Source: Flaveria trinervia
Lineage: Eukaryota; Streptophyta; Magnoliopsida; Asterales; Asteraceae
Direction of reading: 5' to 3'
Assembly (NCBI GenBank): GCA_025506515.1
Contig: CM046451.1
Span: 67,599,183-67,663,182 of the forward strand
DNA length: 64,000 nt
Shown here: one piece after another, positions 48,551 through 59,664 of the stretch
How positions within the stretch are numbered: position 1 is the first letter of the stretch
Layout: each line of letters opens with the position of its first letter
Notes under the pieces: generated by a model
The model's database searches: none
Told to the model about the DNA's origin: nothing
The model's input: the letters and a program-made list of their open reading frames with translations, nothing else
Translations under genes and position numbers: made by a program

Positions 48551-48567
48551 TTGGCATCTAGAGCCGG
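48551..48567 (+). other. F: variant primer-binding site
   Basis: TTGGCATCTAGAGCCGG directly after the LTR. It resembles TTGGTATCAGAGCCAGG but has C for T and CTAG for CAG. I has the identical site. Confidence 0.7.
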
Positions 48568-50017
48568 ATATGTGGATGACTAGTTTCATGTGTTCTTGTA
48601 AATTTTGTTTTATAAGGATTAACAACCATTATTAGGGCTGTTTTGTGATGATTTGATGATACCCCAACCTTTCAAGGTTATAATCATGCATGCTTATGAT
48701 TGAATCTTGAAAGGAAAGATATCATTTTGGTTGATTGTGTTTTGTTTGGACATAAGACCCTAAATTCTTGGTTATGTTGGCTGAAAATTTAGGGTCAAAT
48801 GGGGTTCATTTTGGATCTTGGAATGATGTATGGTTATATGTATTAGTGCATAACATAGCCTTGACCTTGTTTGTTATGGTTTTGGTAGATTGTAATCTTG
48901 TCATGTTGGTTGTATTCATTTTTTATGGGTTGTAACATTTTCTTTGTGTTTCTATTTGGGTTGTAATTTGTTTATTCATTTGGCAATGTAATAAATAGAT
49001 TAGGAGTATTTTCTTTTACTAGAAAATATGTATTAGGATATATATTTTGTAAAAGAAGATGCTCGGGAGTTGAAGCACAAAAGGAAGACACAAAGGATGG
49101 ACTTGAAGCATTGGGATGCAAGTTTCAAGTGGGGGTCTTTGGAGATCTCATCATTTGTGTTATGTTGAACCCTGAGGAAAGACCTTATGACAACACTTGT
49201 GATGGCAAACAAGTGTAGTCAACTTAGTGGCTATGGTTATGCACATATGTTTGAATGATTATGCTTGTTTGGTTGTTTGTTGTATGATTGTTTTTTGATA
49301 TTTGGATATGCATAACAAACTCATTAGCAAACTTAACAAGCTGAATTTTATGGTTCCTAATCATAAGTAACTAATAAAAGGTTATTAAAAGGATTAATGA
49401 TTTCAAAATAAAAGAGGTTTTATTAAAAGAGAACCATAGGGTACCATGTACTTGAAAGCATGCAATTACAAGGTACATAGAGCTTTCAAAGTCTTGAATT
49501 AATGGAAACTTAAATCCTTTGGAAACAAGTTTAACACCATCCTTTTACACGACACTCGAATCACTTGAGAACTATTTGTGGGATAAAGGTCACCTAACCA
49601 CTTGTAGGGAACTTGTGTTTTGAGATGAGTCTAACGTACTTGTGGGATAATGGTCACCTAACCGCTTGTATGTGAAAACTCACATGTGTGTGTAAGTAGG
49701 ACGACTTGAATTGGAAACCATGTGCTTAGGGTCACCGAAGCATGGCGTACAATGGTGTTGATGGGATTAAACATGCCGACTAAACATATGATGTTTAACC
49801 GATCCCATAAGACTAGAAGTTGCAATAGGTTGCAATTGTCAACTGTTGACTACCTTGTTAATTTAAATAATGGGATAAAGGTCACCTAACCATCATTTAA
49901 ATGTAACGTTGGATTCTAGATTTTAGTTGTTAATTGTCTATGAGACATTTAAGGGTATTAATGATTAAAATAATTTTATCTAAAATACTAAAATGAACTT
50001 TGTCAAATATTGTAGTG
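48568..50017 (+). other. F: long untranslated leader
   Basis: No coding signal. Three copies of GGGATAAAGGTCACCTAACC (49580-49599, 49644-49663 with changes, 49872-49891). An inverted repeat at 49762-49807 pairs TGGGAT plus TTAAACAT with ATGTTTAA plus ATCCCA around a three-base bulge. Confidence 0.75.
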
Positions 50018-50900
50018 ATGACCGCTAATTAGAACGCCCCACCCCGATCGTCCCTTCCCTATCACTGAGATCCAATCCCAAGAGGGATCGTCCTAACCAT
50101 AATTATCTTATGAACTCAATTTGAGACTTGAGAATCGTTCTCAAGAATAAGTAAAGTTCTATGTCCTTGATGATCCCATACCTCTCCACCCACGCTGTTG
50201 ATGTTAAGGCCTTTTGACGATTTGGTTAAGCACACTAAGGATTCTGTGCAAGCATCTGATCTCATGTTGGGAATATTATTCCCGAACTCCAAAAGGGTTT
50301 GGAGCCTCATGGGGCACATGACATGATAATTAAGGAGGAAATGTTCCTTCAACTAACTTTAGTAAAATTGCTTCGAAACGGTTCAAGCACTTTATACATG
50401 TCACATGAAAGAGACCCAATCGATATCATCTTACATATTCTTAAGATGAAAAGCCATATTGATAGCCTCAAGACGCTTACTGTCCTGTCTCAAAGTAGTT
50501 GGCCAAGGATTTGATCCTTAATTCCCTAACTAAAGGTTTGAGACATTCATAATAAACTTTAATATGAACGATGGGACAAGAGTATCGGTGAACTTCACGC
50601 AATGCTCAAAGTAACCAAGGCAGGGATAGGTAGATAGGTTCTACCTATTCTCTCGATCAATAAGGGAGGCTATAAGAAGTGGCTCATCCCGATACTAAAG
50701 CAATTATTGCCTAAAGAAAAGGATACATCAAAGCAATGGTTAAAGCGAAACCTCAAAAAACCTAAGCTTATAAAGCCGAAGGTAACGGAGAACGATCCAT
50801 GCTTTGAGTATGGAGAGATAGGACTATAAAAGGGGAATTGTCCCTCCTACTCAAGGAGTTGAAAGACAAGACGGGTTTTGGGCAAACCTCAAATACAATT
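50018..50900 (+). pseudogene. F: gag
   Basis: The ATG at 50018 is followed by a stop after four codons (M-T-A-N-stop). Scattered family motifs remain (SHERDPIDIILHILKMKSHID region near 50400-50470). The zinc knuckle near 50802 reads CFEYGEIGL, losing the second Cys and the His. Heavily broken. Confidence 0.8.
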
Positions 50901-50939
50901 CCATGATTCACACGTGTTTTAAATGCGATTTCTTTAATC

Positions 50940-53730
50940 ACATGGGTATTGGACACCGGATGTGAGACTCTCACTTGCAATTATTGCAAAGGGGTTCAAA
51001 TGAAATATGCGCTTCATGGGAGGAAACTCTATTTTGAGACCTTCAAAGGTTTGGAAGTTGTTCTCAAAACATTTTGTATGCACCTAGTGTGACTAGGAAC
51101 ATAATTAATGTTCCTATTAAAACAATATGATCATGATTTTAATTTTGCAAATAATGTTATTTAGTTTTGGGTGATGTATATCATTTTAAGGATATGCCAT
51201 TTTAATGATATCCATGAATTGGTTCATAATAGATCGTCCTATAATAACTTTTTATACACATTAAGCAACAAAAAACTTAAAAGGGTTTAAGTTAATTTTT
51301 ACATTTGACATTGTCATCTTGGTCACATAAACCAGAATTGGATTCAAACACTTCAAAAGAAGGGTCTTTGGAAACAAATGAAAATGTTTCATTTGATGAG
51401 TATGAACCAAAGACTTGTTAGGAATGATACATTTGATTGTATATGATCCTTTTAAGACAATGTCTAAAACTGGTAAAAGATACTTCATTACTGTTACCGA
51501 CGATTACAGTCGGTATATTGTGTGCACTTGATGACACATAAGCATGAAGCTTTTGAAATGTTCAAAATCTTCAATAATGAAGTAGAAAATCAACTCCACA
51601 TAATTATCTATGTTCTTCATTCTGATAAAGGATAAACTGAACCCTATTTGGATATGGTTCAATTCATTATGGCTATAAGCTTATCACCTTTATCATCTTA
51701 GTTTTTCGCACTACTCTCCACAGCTCGTATTTTGAATATGGCCCAAACCAAGAAAGTGGGTTCGACACCTATACAAATATGGCATGGAAAGGTTCCATCG
51801 CTATCATATTTAAAGGTATGAGGTTGGAGCTTATGTTAAGCTGAACACCCAAAACAAATTGGAAAGTCGATCCACTGAGTGTATATTTGTTGGAAATCCC
51901 AAAGATTGTATAGGATACTGCTTCTTTGATCCAACAAAGCAAAAGGAATTTATTACTCGATGGGTCGAGTTCTTGGAAGCCAAGTTCCTTATGGAAGGAA
52001 TGACGCATGGATCAGTGGAATCTGATGAGAATCAAGATCCACGAGCCGATACACGTTGGTTGACACTAGCTATCAACAAGAGGTTGTTGATGATGATGAA
52101 GAAGTTGATCAATACATGCAAAACGTTCACAAATCTGGTAGAATTAGCATTCCATCTGAAAGATAAGGATATTCCATCAATGGATGCTATGTGGTTGTAC
52201 CCTGTGGGCTAACCATATACCAAGATGTTGTGTCCAATTGGATTGGAACAAATTGGCTAGAAGCCATGAACGTAAGGATGCATTCAGGTATAGATCAATT
52301 CATGTTATGAATTCAAAAATTGGTTAAACCTCCACTTAACTCCAAACCGGTTGGATACAAGTGGGTTTTCAAGAGGAAAACAAATATATGGAGACTTGAA
52401 TACTTATAAGTCAAGACTTATAGCATAAGGTTTCCATCAAACTCAATTGGTTGATTATGATGAAAATCCTACGCCCGTGGCAATGCTAGGGTCAATTAGG
52501 ATATTAAGTGCCATAACTGCACATTTTGAATATGAGTTTTGGCTAATGGATGTCAAAACCGCTTTATTAATGGACATCTCGTGAGACTATCCGTATAGTT
52601 CAGCATGATGGTTTTGTCGATCCGTGACATCCTAATAAAGTATACAAGTTAAAGTGATAAATCTATGTTTGAAACAAGCATCAAAAGGTTGTGTATATAT
52701 GAAAGCTAGTGGGAGCATAATTGTACTCTCAGTGTTGTATGCTGATGACACACTACCATTTGAAAATGATATTCCAACCTTGGAAGGTGTTAACCTAGCT
52801 TGGAAGATGTTTTTCATAAGAAGATCTCGTTTAAACCACCCATCTTTGGAATAAGGATCTATAAGGACAGTCGAGGTGGTTGATAGGGTTAAACGAAAGT
52901 GCATATATTTATAAAATCTTGAAAAGGTTCGAGATGGAAAACTCTTAGAAGGTATGGTACCTATTCAAAGAGAGATAATGATAGACTACGTCTCAATGTC
53001 CAAGCTCATAGGATGAGCAAAAATCAAATGAAGGATATCCCATACACATCTGCTATAGGATCCATCATTTGACTGATGATATGCACTAGACCGGACGAGT
53101 CATGCTTATTAGGTATGACAAAGTAGATACCAAAAGAAATGACCATTGGATGGCTGTTAAAAGTACGATGAAATACCTTAGTAGAACTAAGGATATGTTT
53201 CTAATATACGGATCTATTGAAAAGGAAGTCCGTGTAAAGGGTTACACAGATGTGGGCTCCCAAAACTGATCGATATGACTCTCGATCACAATCGGGTGTA
53301 CTTCCATTATGAATGGAGAAGAGGTATCCTTGAAATGTTCAAAGCAGGACTTGGTAGCATTATTCACTATAAAATCCGAATACATAGCCACTTCATTGGC
53401 AGCTTTGGAAGCTGCATGGATAAGTTTGTCCATTGCTTATCTAGGGGTGGTCTCTACCATTCAAGACCCCCTAGACATCTTTGGTAAATTACGTGGGTGG
53501 GATTGCTCAAATCAAGGAACCCCTACTCATCAAAGACTAAGCACCTTGAGCGGAGATTCAACATCATAAGGGAGGAGTTGAAAAGGGTAAAAATATGTAT
53601 TCGTAAATTTCATAAAGATCAAAAAAACGTTACGAATCCACTCACGAAGCTACTTGTGAGGGCAAAGTTTGAGGGTCATACTTGTGCCTTAGAACTTCGA
53701 TATTCTAGTGATTGGAATTGGTCTGTTTAG
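50940..53730 (+). pseudogene. F: pol
   Basis: Protease WVLDTGC near 50945. Integrase pieces occur at 51300-51780, with a roughly 150-bp deletion after the NEVENQL segment. The RT N-terminus is at 51859-52212, with RT remnants to 52800 and YADD at 52738-52749. RNase H remnants at 53040-53730 include SEYIATSLAALEAAWI. The last codons end YSSDWNWSV and a stop at 53730. Many stops and indels. Confidence 0.83.
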
Positions 53731-54468
53731 TATTTAATGTATGGAACAATGTAACTTTAACTCTTTTATATCTTTGAGTCATGTTCCTTTTAGCATGATT
53801 ACATCCATGAATATGTTTATTATTCTAAATGTTCGTAGTCGTCATATTTGTGGTAACAAATATGAATGTAAGACTATTATGAACATGGATTGGTAGATAT
53901 TCATAAGGTATGAATATAGAGCAATTGGTTGCTACCAAGGTTCATAAATATTTGTGGGATACAATATTGGACTGACCCGCGTCTCAATTTTACTACATGG
54001 AATCTTCTAGATTGATCATAAGTAAATTTGAGTAAAGGCGAATATCATTTGGTATCCTCCGACCTGAGATACATATTGGGTTTTGATATTCACCGAGTGT
54101 TATACCTTGAGCTAGTTCTTCGCTGCTCTGAAATAATGGTCAGTACATAAGACTATGTTTAGGTATAACATAAGGTGATTGTGAGAAACGTATGTAGTCA
54201 AGATGGAATTTGTTCCTCTTATTCCTTGAGAGCAAGATGTCTAAGGCCTGATTAAGTTAAATCAACAAGGAATGATCATTCTGTGTCCTTGGATTTAACA
54301 TGACATCTGTAACAAAAGGATAGATGATTGATTCACCTAAATCATTTCAAGTTGGATAAATTGAAGGGGATGATGTTATTGAATGGCTTTAAGTCATGCG
54401 TATTAAGGGTAGTAAACCGTTGTTAGGCGGTATTTACTACTTGCATCAATCTTCTATGTATCTTGTGC
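53731..54468 (+). other. F: 3' untranslated region
   Basis: Non-coding stretch of 740 bp between RNase H and polypurine tract. No ORF, no array, nothing recognised. Confidence 0.6.
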
Positions 54469-54479
54469 AAGTGGGAGAC
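54469..54479 (+). other. F: polypurine tract
   Basis: AAGTGGGAGAC directly before the 3' LTR. Confidence 0.85.
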
Positions 54480-55438
54480 TGTTGGATTCTGTATGCCCAA
54501 GACACATAGAACATTGATGTGGTTAATACGTTGTGATCCAAGTCGGGTCATACCCAATAACAAGCTTAGCAAAACACCAATTACTATTTATTGATGATGT
54601 GATCATACAATTAAATAATCACACCAATTTAGAAAATGGGTTTCTAAATAAATTGTATGTGAGAAGGAACAAATTATGAGGATATTTTGTTCATGGATAT
54701 TATTTGTTATGTTGTTTAAATATAGTTAAGCAACATCAAATAATAAAAGTATGTGTACATATTATATATAATTAAAAGGTTAATTATGTATAATATTTAA
54801 AAACTTTTGTAAAATTTAAAAGGGAGATTTTAGTGAAAACCCTAGGGGTTTTTAAGAGTTTCGGCCGCCCCATGGCAGCCACTCTCTCTTCCTTTTCTTT
54901 TGTGTTCTTGGAACAAAAGATCCCCTTGAACACACACATACTTCATCTAGCCCTTTCTCACATGCAAAATCAACACAAGAATTCGAGTTCCTCATCTTGA
55001 AGAGAAGTCTCACGGTTGGAACAAGGCTCCAGCAGCCTCTTGATGTCTCACGGCTGAAAGAAGGTTCCAGCAACTTTCTTGATCTGATTTTGGTGTCAAA
55101 TCCTAGCAAAGATGGTGTTTATTTATAGGCTTGTGGGTATGATTGCTTGAGGACATCTTCTTGATGTTTTGGTCGTTCAAAAGCATCATCATCTTGATCA
55201 AATCCACGGTTTTGACAGCTTCTGGAAGGTAGTTCCATTGTGTTGTTTTGGTTGTTTTGTTTTATCTTGATAACTAGTTCAAACACATATATTTGATCCT
55301 ATGATTTTGGGTTTGTTGGAACAAAGTTATGAGCTTTAATTTTTCAGATTATAGAACATGATATTAAGTTCATATTCCGCTGCGTTTTTCTTGTTTAAAT
55401 GGTTAAACAACATCGTTAAGGTCCAACAAATCCCAACA
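54480..55438 (+). repeat. F: 3' LTR
   Basis: It matches 47600-48550, differing mainly by 1-3 base indels, and ends AATCCCAACA before GGACT. Confidence 0.96.
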
Positions 55439-55443
55439 GGACT
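55439..55443. repeat. Target-site duplication GGACT, right copy, element F
   Basis: It pairs with 47595-47599. Confidence 0.97.
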
Positions 55444-57395
55444 ATGTGTGAAGAACTAGTCCAACTATGTAGTTTCTTTTTAATGAGTTTACTTCTACTT
55501 CTAGAACTGCCTTTTGCTTCTAGTGTCTTCTAGGGAGTTTAGATAATACCTTGTCTTAGCTTGGTAAAGGCAACTACTTCGTTTTCCCTAAGCTGTTTAG
55601 TCAAAAGGTCTATCTTTCTTTATAACTATGCTCATTTTGTTTTAATACCCTATTAGCATCAATGCATAGTTGCAAATCTTTTATTAAGTTATCATTATGA
55701 TCTAATAACCTAGGAAATTTACCATCTATGCTATTCCTAAAGGTATCACAATCAGAACAAGCATGATTATTAAACATTGTGTCAGTAGTACTTACCTGAG
55801 TTGATTCAGAAGCGTTTGCCATCAATGCAGCATCAGATGTCTCTGGTTTTGGTGCTTCTGTCTTTTCTGTCTCTGACATGGTAGTCTCCACTTTTGGCTT
55901 GTAACTGATCTCGGTTGCAGTTGCTTCTTCACTATGTGACATCGCTATCTCTCAACTGCTAGATCTCCTTCACTAGCGGAATCGATGTCAATATCTTCTA
56001 CACTTTCAATATTTGATTCCCCTGGTGAGACAAACCTAAAGCTCCAATCATGTCCTTCATCATCATGAGCAGTCAAGGCTTTTGAGTCCTTGCTTGATGA
56101 AGTAGAACTGGTAGTTTGGTTGTCTTGACGAGTGAAGGATGAGAACGGGTTCTCGTTTCCCGTCTTCTTAGGCTTGACACATTCTCTTTGAAGTGCCCCT
56201 TCTCTCCACAGTTGAAGCACGTCACTTTGCTCTTGTCAAAGCCGAATGTGGTATCTTTAGTCGCTACTAAGTTTTGTCCGGTTTGTTTTACAAACTTCTT
56301 TGCCCTCCGGACAGCACTAGCTAAAGCCCACATTAATCCATTCTCTTGAGCTCCATTTCATCCACCTGCTCGTAGTCCTCGTCTGCCAGATGGCAGTTTC
56401 CAATCTTTCCAGCTACAAGTTCATCATAAGAATGGACCATTGCGGCCAATAGATCCATGTGTTCTCGAGCTACTTCCACAGTCACATTCCCGAGATTCTC
56501 AGTCTTCAGTTTAGTAGCACTTGCTTCGGATCCAATATAGTGGGAACAAGAAAGTCCGGACTTGTCTGATCCTGAAGGAGGTGCATGTGTAGGACCCGAT
56601 GAGCTAGACACAAATGCAGTTTGGAGAGGTGCTCCAGATGTCTTAGCTTGAGGCGTGGCATTGTATAAAGCTTGATTTTGATTGTACGTAGACTTCTGAG
56701 CTCTGTACTTCATTCTAAGTGATTCTTCTCTCGCAACTTAAGAATGAAGTCATTATATCCAGTTTTGCTAGCATTCCATTCTGTCTAAGATTAGACACGA
56801 ATGAAGCCCACTTTACAGGCAATCCGTCTGCAAAATTAGTAACTTTCTCTTCCATGGTAGTAGCCACCCCATGTGTATGCAGTTCACTCATCAGATGGTA
56901 GAATCTGTCTATAACATCGTCCAAACTCTCATTCCCATCGATGAGAAATTATCGAATTCCTTCTTTAACTCCTTAGCCTTGATTGCCTTCAACGAAGCAT
57001 TCCCGTCGTACCTCTTTTCTAGCTCATCCCATAGTATCTTGGACTGCTTATTCTCTGAGTACTAGTGGAATATGTCTTTAGGGATAGACTGTGTAATCAA
57101 TGCATAAACCCTCTTCTCTGCATTATATTTGACTTTCTGCGCATCTGTCATCACTCCTAAGGTTAGCTTTACTCCATCGGCTCCTACCGGCGTACTATAT
57201 CCAATCTCGATGGCTTCCCACAGATTTGGATCCACTCCATTAGGTAGATCTCAAAACATTGTTTCCAGTGGGGAAACTCATCTAACGTTAAAAGCTTTGG
57301 TGGTTTATTATGATTACCCACCTCACTCTCAAGTAACACAGGTTCTGGATCCTAGAGTCCTTCCCAGCAATAAAGGCTGACATTTGATCTTCCAT
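55444..57395 (-). pseudogene. E: gag, 5' part
   Basis: The ATG at 57395 opens MEDQMSAFIAGKDSRIQN. The capsid-like part is spread over frames to 56333 (DVIDRFYHLMSELHTHG). The zinc knuckle near 56220 reads CFNCGEKGHFK, then shifts frame before REC, so the fourth ligand is off-frame. A Ser/Thr-rich, Glu-rich part with DCDTF motif follows (55942-55610). F is inserted after 55444. Confidence 0.83.
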
Positions 57396-57419
57396 TGCGA
57401 ATAACTTTAAGTCTAAAAA

Positions 57420-57660
57420 ACAATTGTCACTAGGGCGACTGAAGGGTTCGAATGGACTAGTCGTGCGTATGAACTCTACAACTGGTTCAATCGTGCGGCT
57501 GAACTAAGTGATTAGCTCAGTCGTGCGAATGAATCTAATGCGTATGAACAGTATGCCGAAAGGTTTATTCGTGCGAATGGAGATGCGACTATGTCCAATC
57601 GTGCGTCTGAGCAATGCGAATGAGGTCCAGTCGTGCGAATGGCTCACTCGTGTGACTGAA
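57420..57660 (-). repeat. Palindrome-rich 5' leader of E gag
   Basis: Units such as AGTCGTGCGAATGAATC and CAATCGTGCGGCTGAAC repeat about ten times, ending 25 bp before the gag ATG. Confidence 0.75.
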
Positions 57661-57864
57661 GCTGCTGTTTTGCGAAAATTTCTAGGTTAAACGTGTTTTA
57701 GCTGTAGAAATTCGAAATTTTGCAAGGTCTAATCGCCTAAGTCCGTAGAAACCAAACTTTGATGAGCAGGGAACGTCAAACATCACTTTTGACACAAAAG
57801 ATTGCGTTTTTAGTGCAAAAACACAAACTTTTTATCAATCATGATTGAATCACACGTAATCAAG

Positions 57865-57883
57865 AGCCAAAGCTCTGATACCA
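57865..57883 (-). other. E: primer-binding site (initiator Met tRNA type)
   Basis: The minus strand reads TGGTATCAGAGCTTTGGCT, two bases inside the LTR, as in B. Confidence 0.87.
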
Positions 57884-57885
57884 CT

Positions 57886-58549
57886 TGTCCGGACCTGGTA
57901 TTTGAACGAAATACCTGGAGATTAGCATGTAACCAGATCAAATAGTGCGGAATCCTATTTGATTGGCGATCCAATAAGTGAGAACACACGAAGAATCAAT
58001 CAAGAATTGAAACTAACTTTAGAAATCAATTAGGAATTGATCTAATGTGTTCTATGAACTTGGAGAACGAATAGGGAGGCTTCTGGACGGCTAGGGTACG
58101 TTTGGAATCGTAATTAATCGAGAGTCTATATTTTTCACGAATTGGGTTGTATTTATAGTTGGTATTATTCAATCGTGCGACTGAGCCATTAGTATGGTTC
58201 AGTCGTGCGATTGAACTATGCGGTTGATTCATCCGCACAACTGAGTGTTCAGTCGTGCGACTGAGCCATTCGTATGAATTTTCATGCTTATGGTCCATTC
58301 GCATGGGCCATTCGCATGAGAACTTCATTATGTAAGTTTGAATGTATTAATTAGTAAACATTATATGTAAACATTCAACAATCACTAACCTAATTAACCA
58401 ATTTTATATCAACTCATTAATGAAATATTAATCGTTACAAATCACAATCTACCAATATCATTTCATTAATCATATCAAATTACACCAGAATGAGATAAAA
58501 AGATCTATTACATTTCATATCATGATCTAGGGACATACATGTATCAACA
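57886..58549 (-). repeat. E: 5' LTR
   Basis: TGTCCGGACCTGG to GTATCAACA on the plus strand. TATA box (minus TATAAATA) at 58150-58157. Palindromes at 58170-58330 include a perfect CAGTCG-TG-CGACTG at 58250-58263. Confidence 0.93.
58150..58157 (-). promoter_or_regulatory. TATA box of the E 5' LTR promoter
   Basis: TATAAATA, 755 bp upstream of the gag ATG at 57395, just downstream of the palindrome array. Confidence 0.6.
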
Positions 58550-58554
58550 AGATG
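58550..58554. repeat. Target-site duplication AGATG, right copy, element E
   Basis: It pairs with 24169-24173. Confidence 0.85.
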
Positions 58555-59204
58555 AACCCTAATTTCGAAATTGATAATGATAATATGAAATTGGTGATTA
58601 TTAGATGATTATATGATGTTAGTTAGGTTGTATGAATGCTACATTATATTGGTTGTGCAAGAAATCTATGGTTTGATCATCTAGTTCATATATTGCCATA
58701 AGAGGAAACTTTTTGTTTTGGAATTCATGATTTGATGATGCTAAGATGTTAGATGTAATGCTTAGATGTTGATCATGACTTAGTGAAAGTAGAAACTTTT
58801 GTATATGAATGAGAATTTGGATGTTTTGGAGGTGATTAACATGTTAGAATGAATTCTATGAAATTGATTAGGTATATAATTGTTGAAATTATGATTGAAT
58901 TGGATGCTAGATCACTTTTGGGTGTTTCTTTCCCTAAAAGGAAACTTTATTTTTGTAGAACTTTGGATGTGATGATTTGGTCATGCTTGTGATGTTAAGA
59001 TCATGTTAGAATGATTGTTGATGAGCTTGTTGTGATAGCATGTGTAATTGAGTAGTATGACTGCTTGGTTGGTCATGTAAGAAGTATAGGTTTTAATGAT
59101 CATACATGATGATGGATTATAGTTAGTAATTAGGAGATCATGTTTGGGATTGGAATTGATGGTCACTGTGTATGTTGGTTGGAATGAACTAAATGAATGA
59201 ATAT
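58555..59204 (+). repeat. K: gypsy-LTR-like DNA, right part
   Basis: It continues 24173 once E is removed. AT-rich and T/G-rich without coding signal. Short phrases recur (ATGATTTGATGATG, GATGATTTGGTCATG), as often in long gypsy LTRs. It is cut by H at 59205. Family unproven. Confidence 0.35.
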
Positions 59205-59642
59205 TGTTGGAGCTGTACAAGATAGTCTATATTATCAACATAGTCAAATTCAACGCAAAAGTCAAACCTGATACGTTCGAGATGAAGAACCAAGATGATA
59301 CATTGAAGATTTAGATGACTAGAAGTTTTATTGTAATAATATATTTTGTGTGAACAAAATATATTTTAAATTTTTTGAGTCATTTTTATGCTATATATAA
59401 TTTCAATTATCTAGCCTAAGTCTAGGGGGTTAAGTGCAATTAGTGAATATTAGTCTAGACTATAAATAGGTTAATTGTAATTAGGTTTTGGTGGATAGTT
59501 GTATGACCAATAGATTGAGGGAATTTTTGTAAACACATCATTTGTAATCTAATTGAAGATCAAAGGCGTTTTGATTGTGATTATCATATTTTGATCTAAT
59601 TCTTCATGTTATTTGATTCAAAGTGTGTAACTTGGGCTAACA
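59205..59642 (+). repeat. H: LTR of a third copia family
   Basis: TGTTGGAGCTG to GGGCTAACA, 438 bp, with TATAAATAGG at 59461-59470 and a canonical primer-binding site after it. Only seven further bases of H are present before I begins. The five bases before it are AATAT, and no partner is in view. Confidence 0.8.
59461..59470 (+). promoter_or_regulatory. TATA box in the H LTR
   Basis: TATAAATAGG within the LTR, 180 bp before its 3' end, the usual U3 position. Confidence 0.6.
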
Positions 59643-59644
59643 TT

Positions 59645-59657
59645 TGGTATCAGAGCC
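59645..59657 (+). other. H: primer-binding site (initiator Met tRNA)
   Basis: TGGTATCAGAGCC, perfect, two bases after the LTR. Confidence 0.92.
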
Positions 59658-59664
59658 ATTTTGG

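Larger units (their letters stand above)
47600..55438 (+). mobile_element. F: full-length but decayed copia element in E gag
   Basis: 7.8 kb with LTRs of 951 and 959 bp, duplication GGACT, primer-binding site, long leader, gag, protease, integrase, RT, RNase H, 3' untranslated region and polypurine tract. Same family as A and I. It interrupts gag of E. Coding frames are more broken than those of A although the two LTRs are very alike. I cannot assign a named lineage. The short element without extra ORF is unlike the Sirevirus group here. Confidence 0.95.
24174..58549 (-). mobile_element. E: Sirevirus-like copia element carrying D and F
   Basis: LTRs at 24174-24832 and 57886-58549, duplication AGATG, primer-binding site 57865-57883, polypurine tract 24833-24843. 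In minus order: leader, gag (split by F), pol, spacer, (D), internal promoter-like region, aORF. Removing D and F leaves an element of about 14 kb, so it is longer than B and keeps the aORF N-terminus. It belongs to the same family as B. All frames are broken. Confidence 0.92.

Noticed and set aside
58981..59220. 79-codon minus-strand ORF as a host gene
   Set aside because: AT-rich DNA of low complexity, crosses the start of the H LTR, no recognisable domain.
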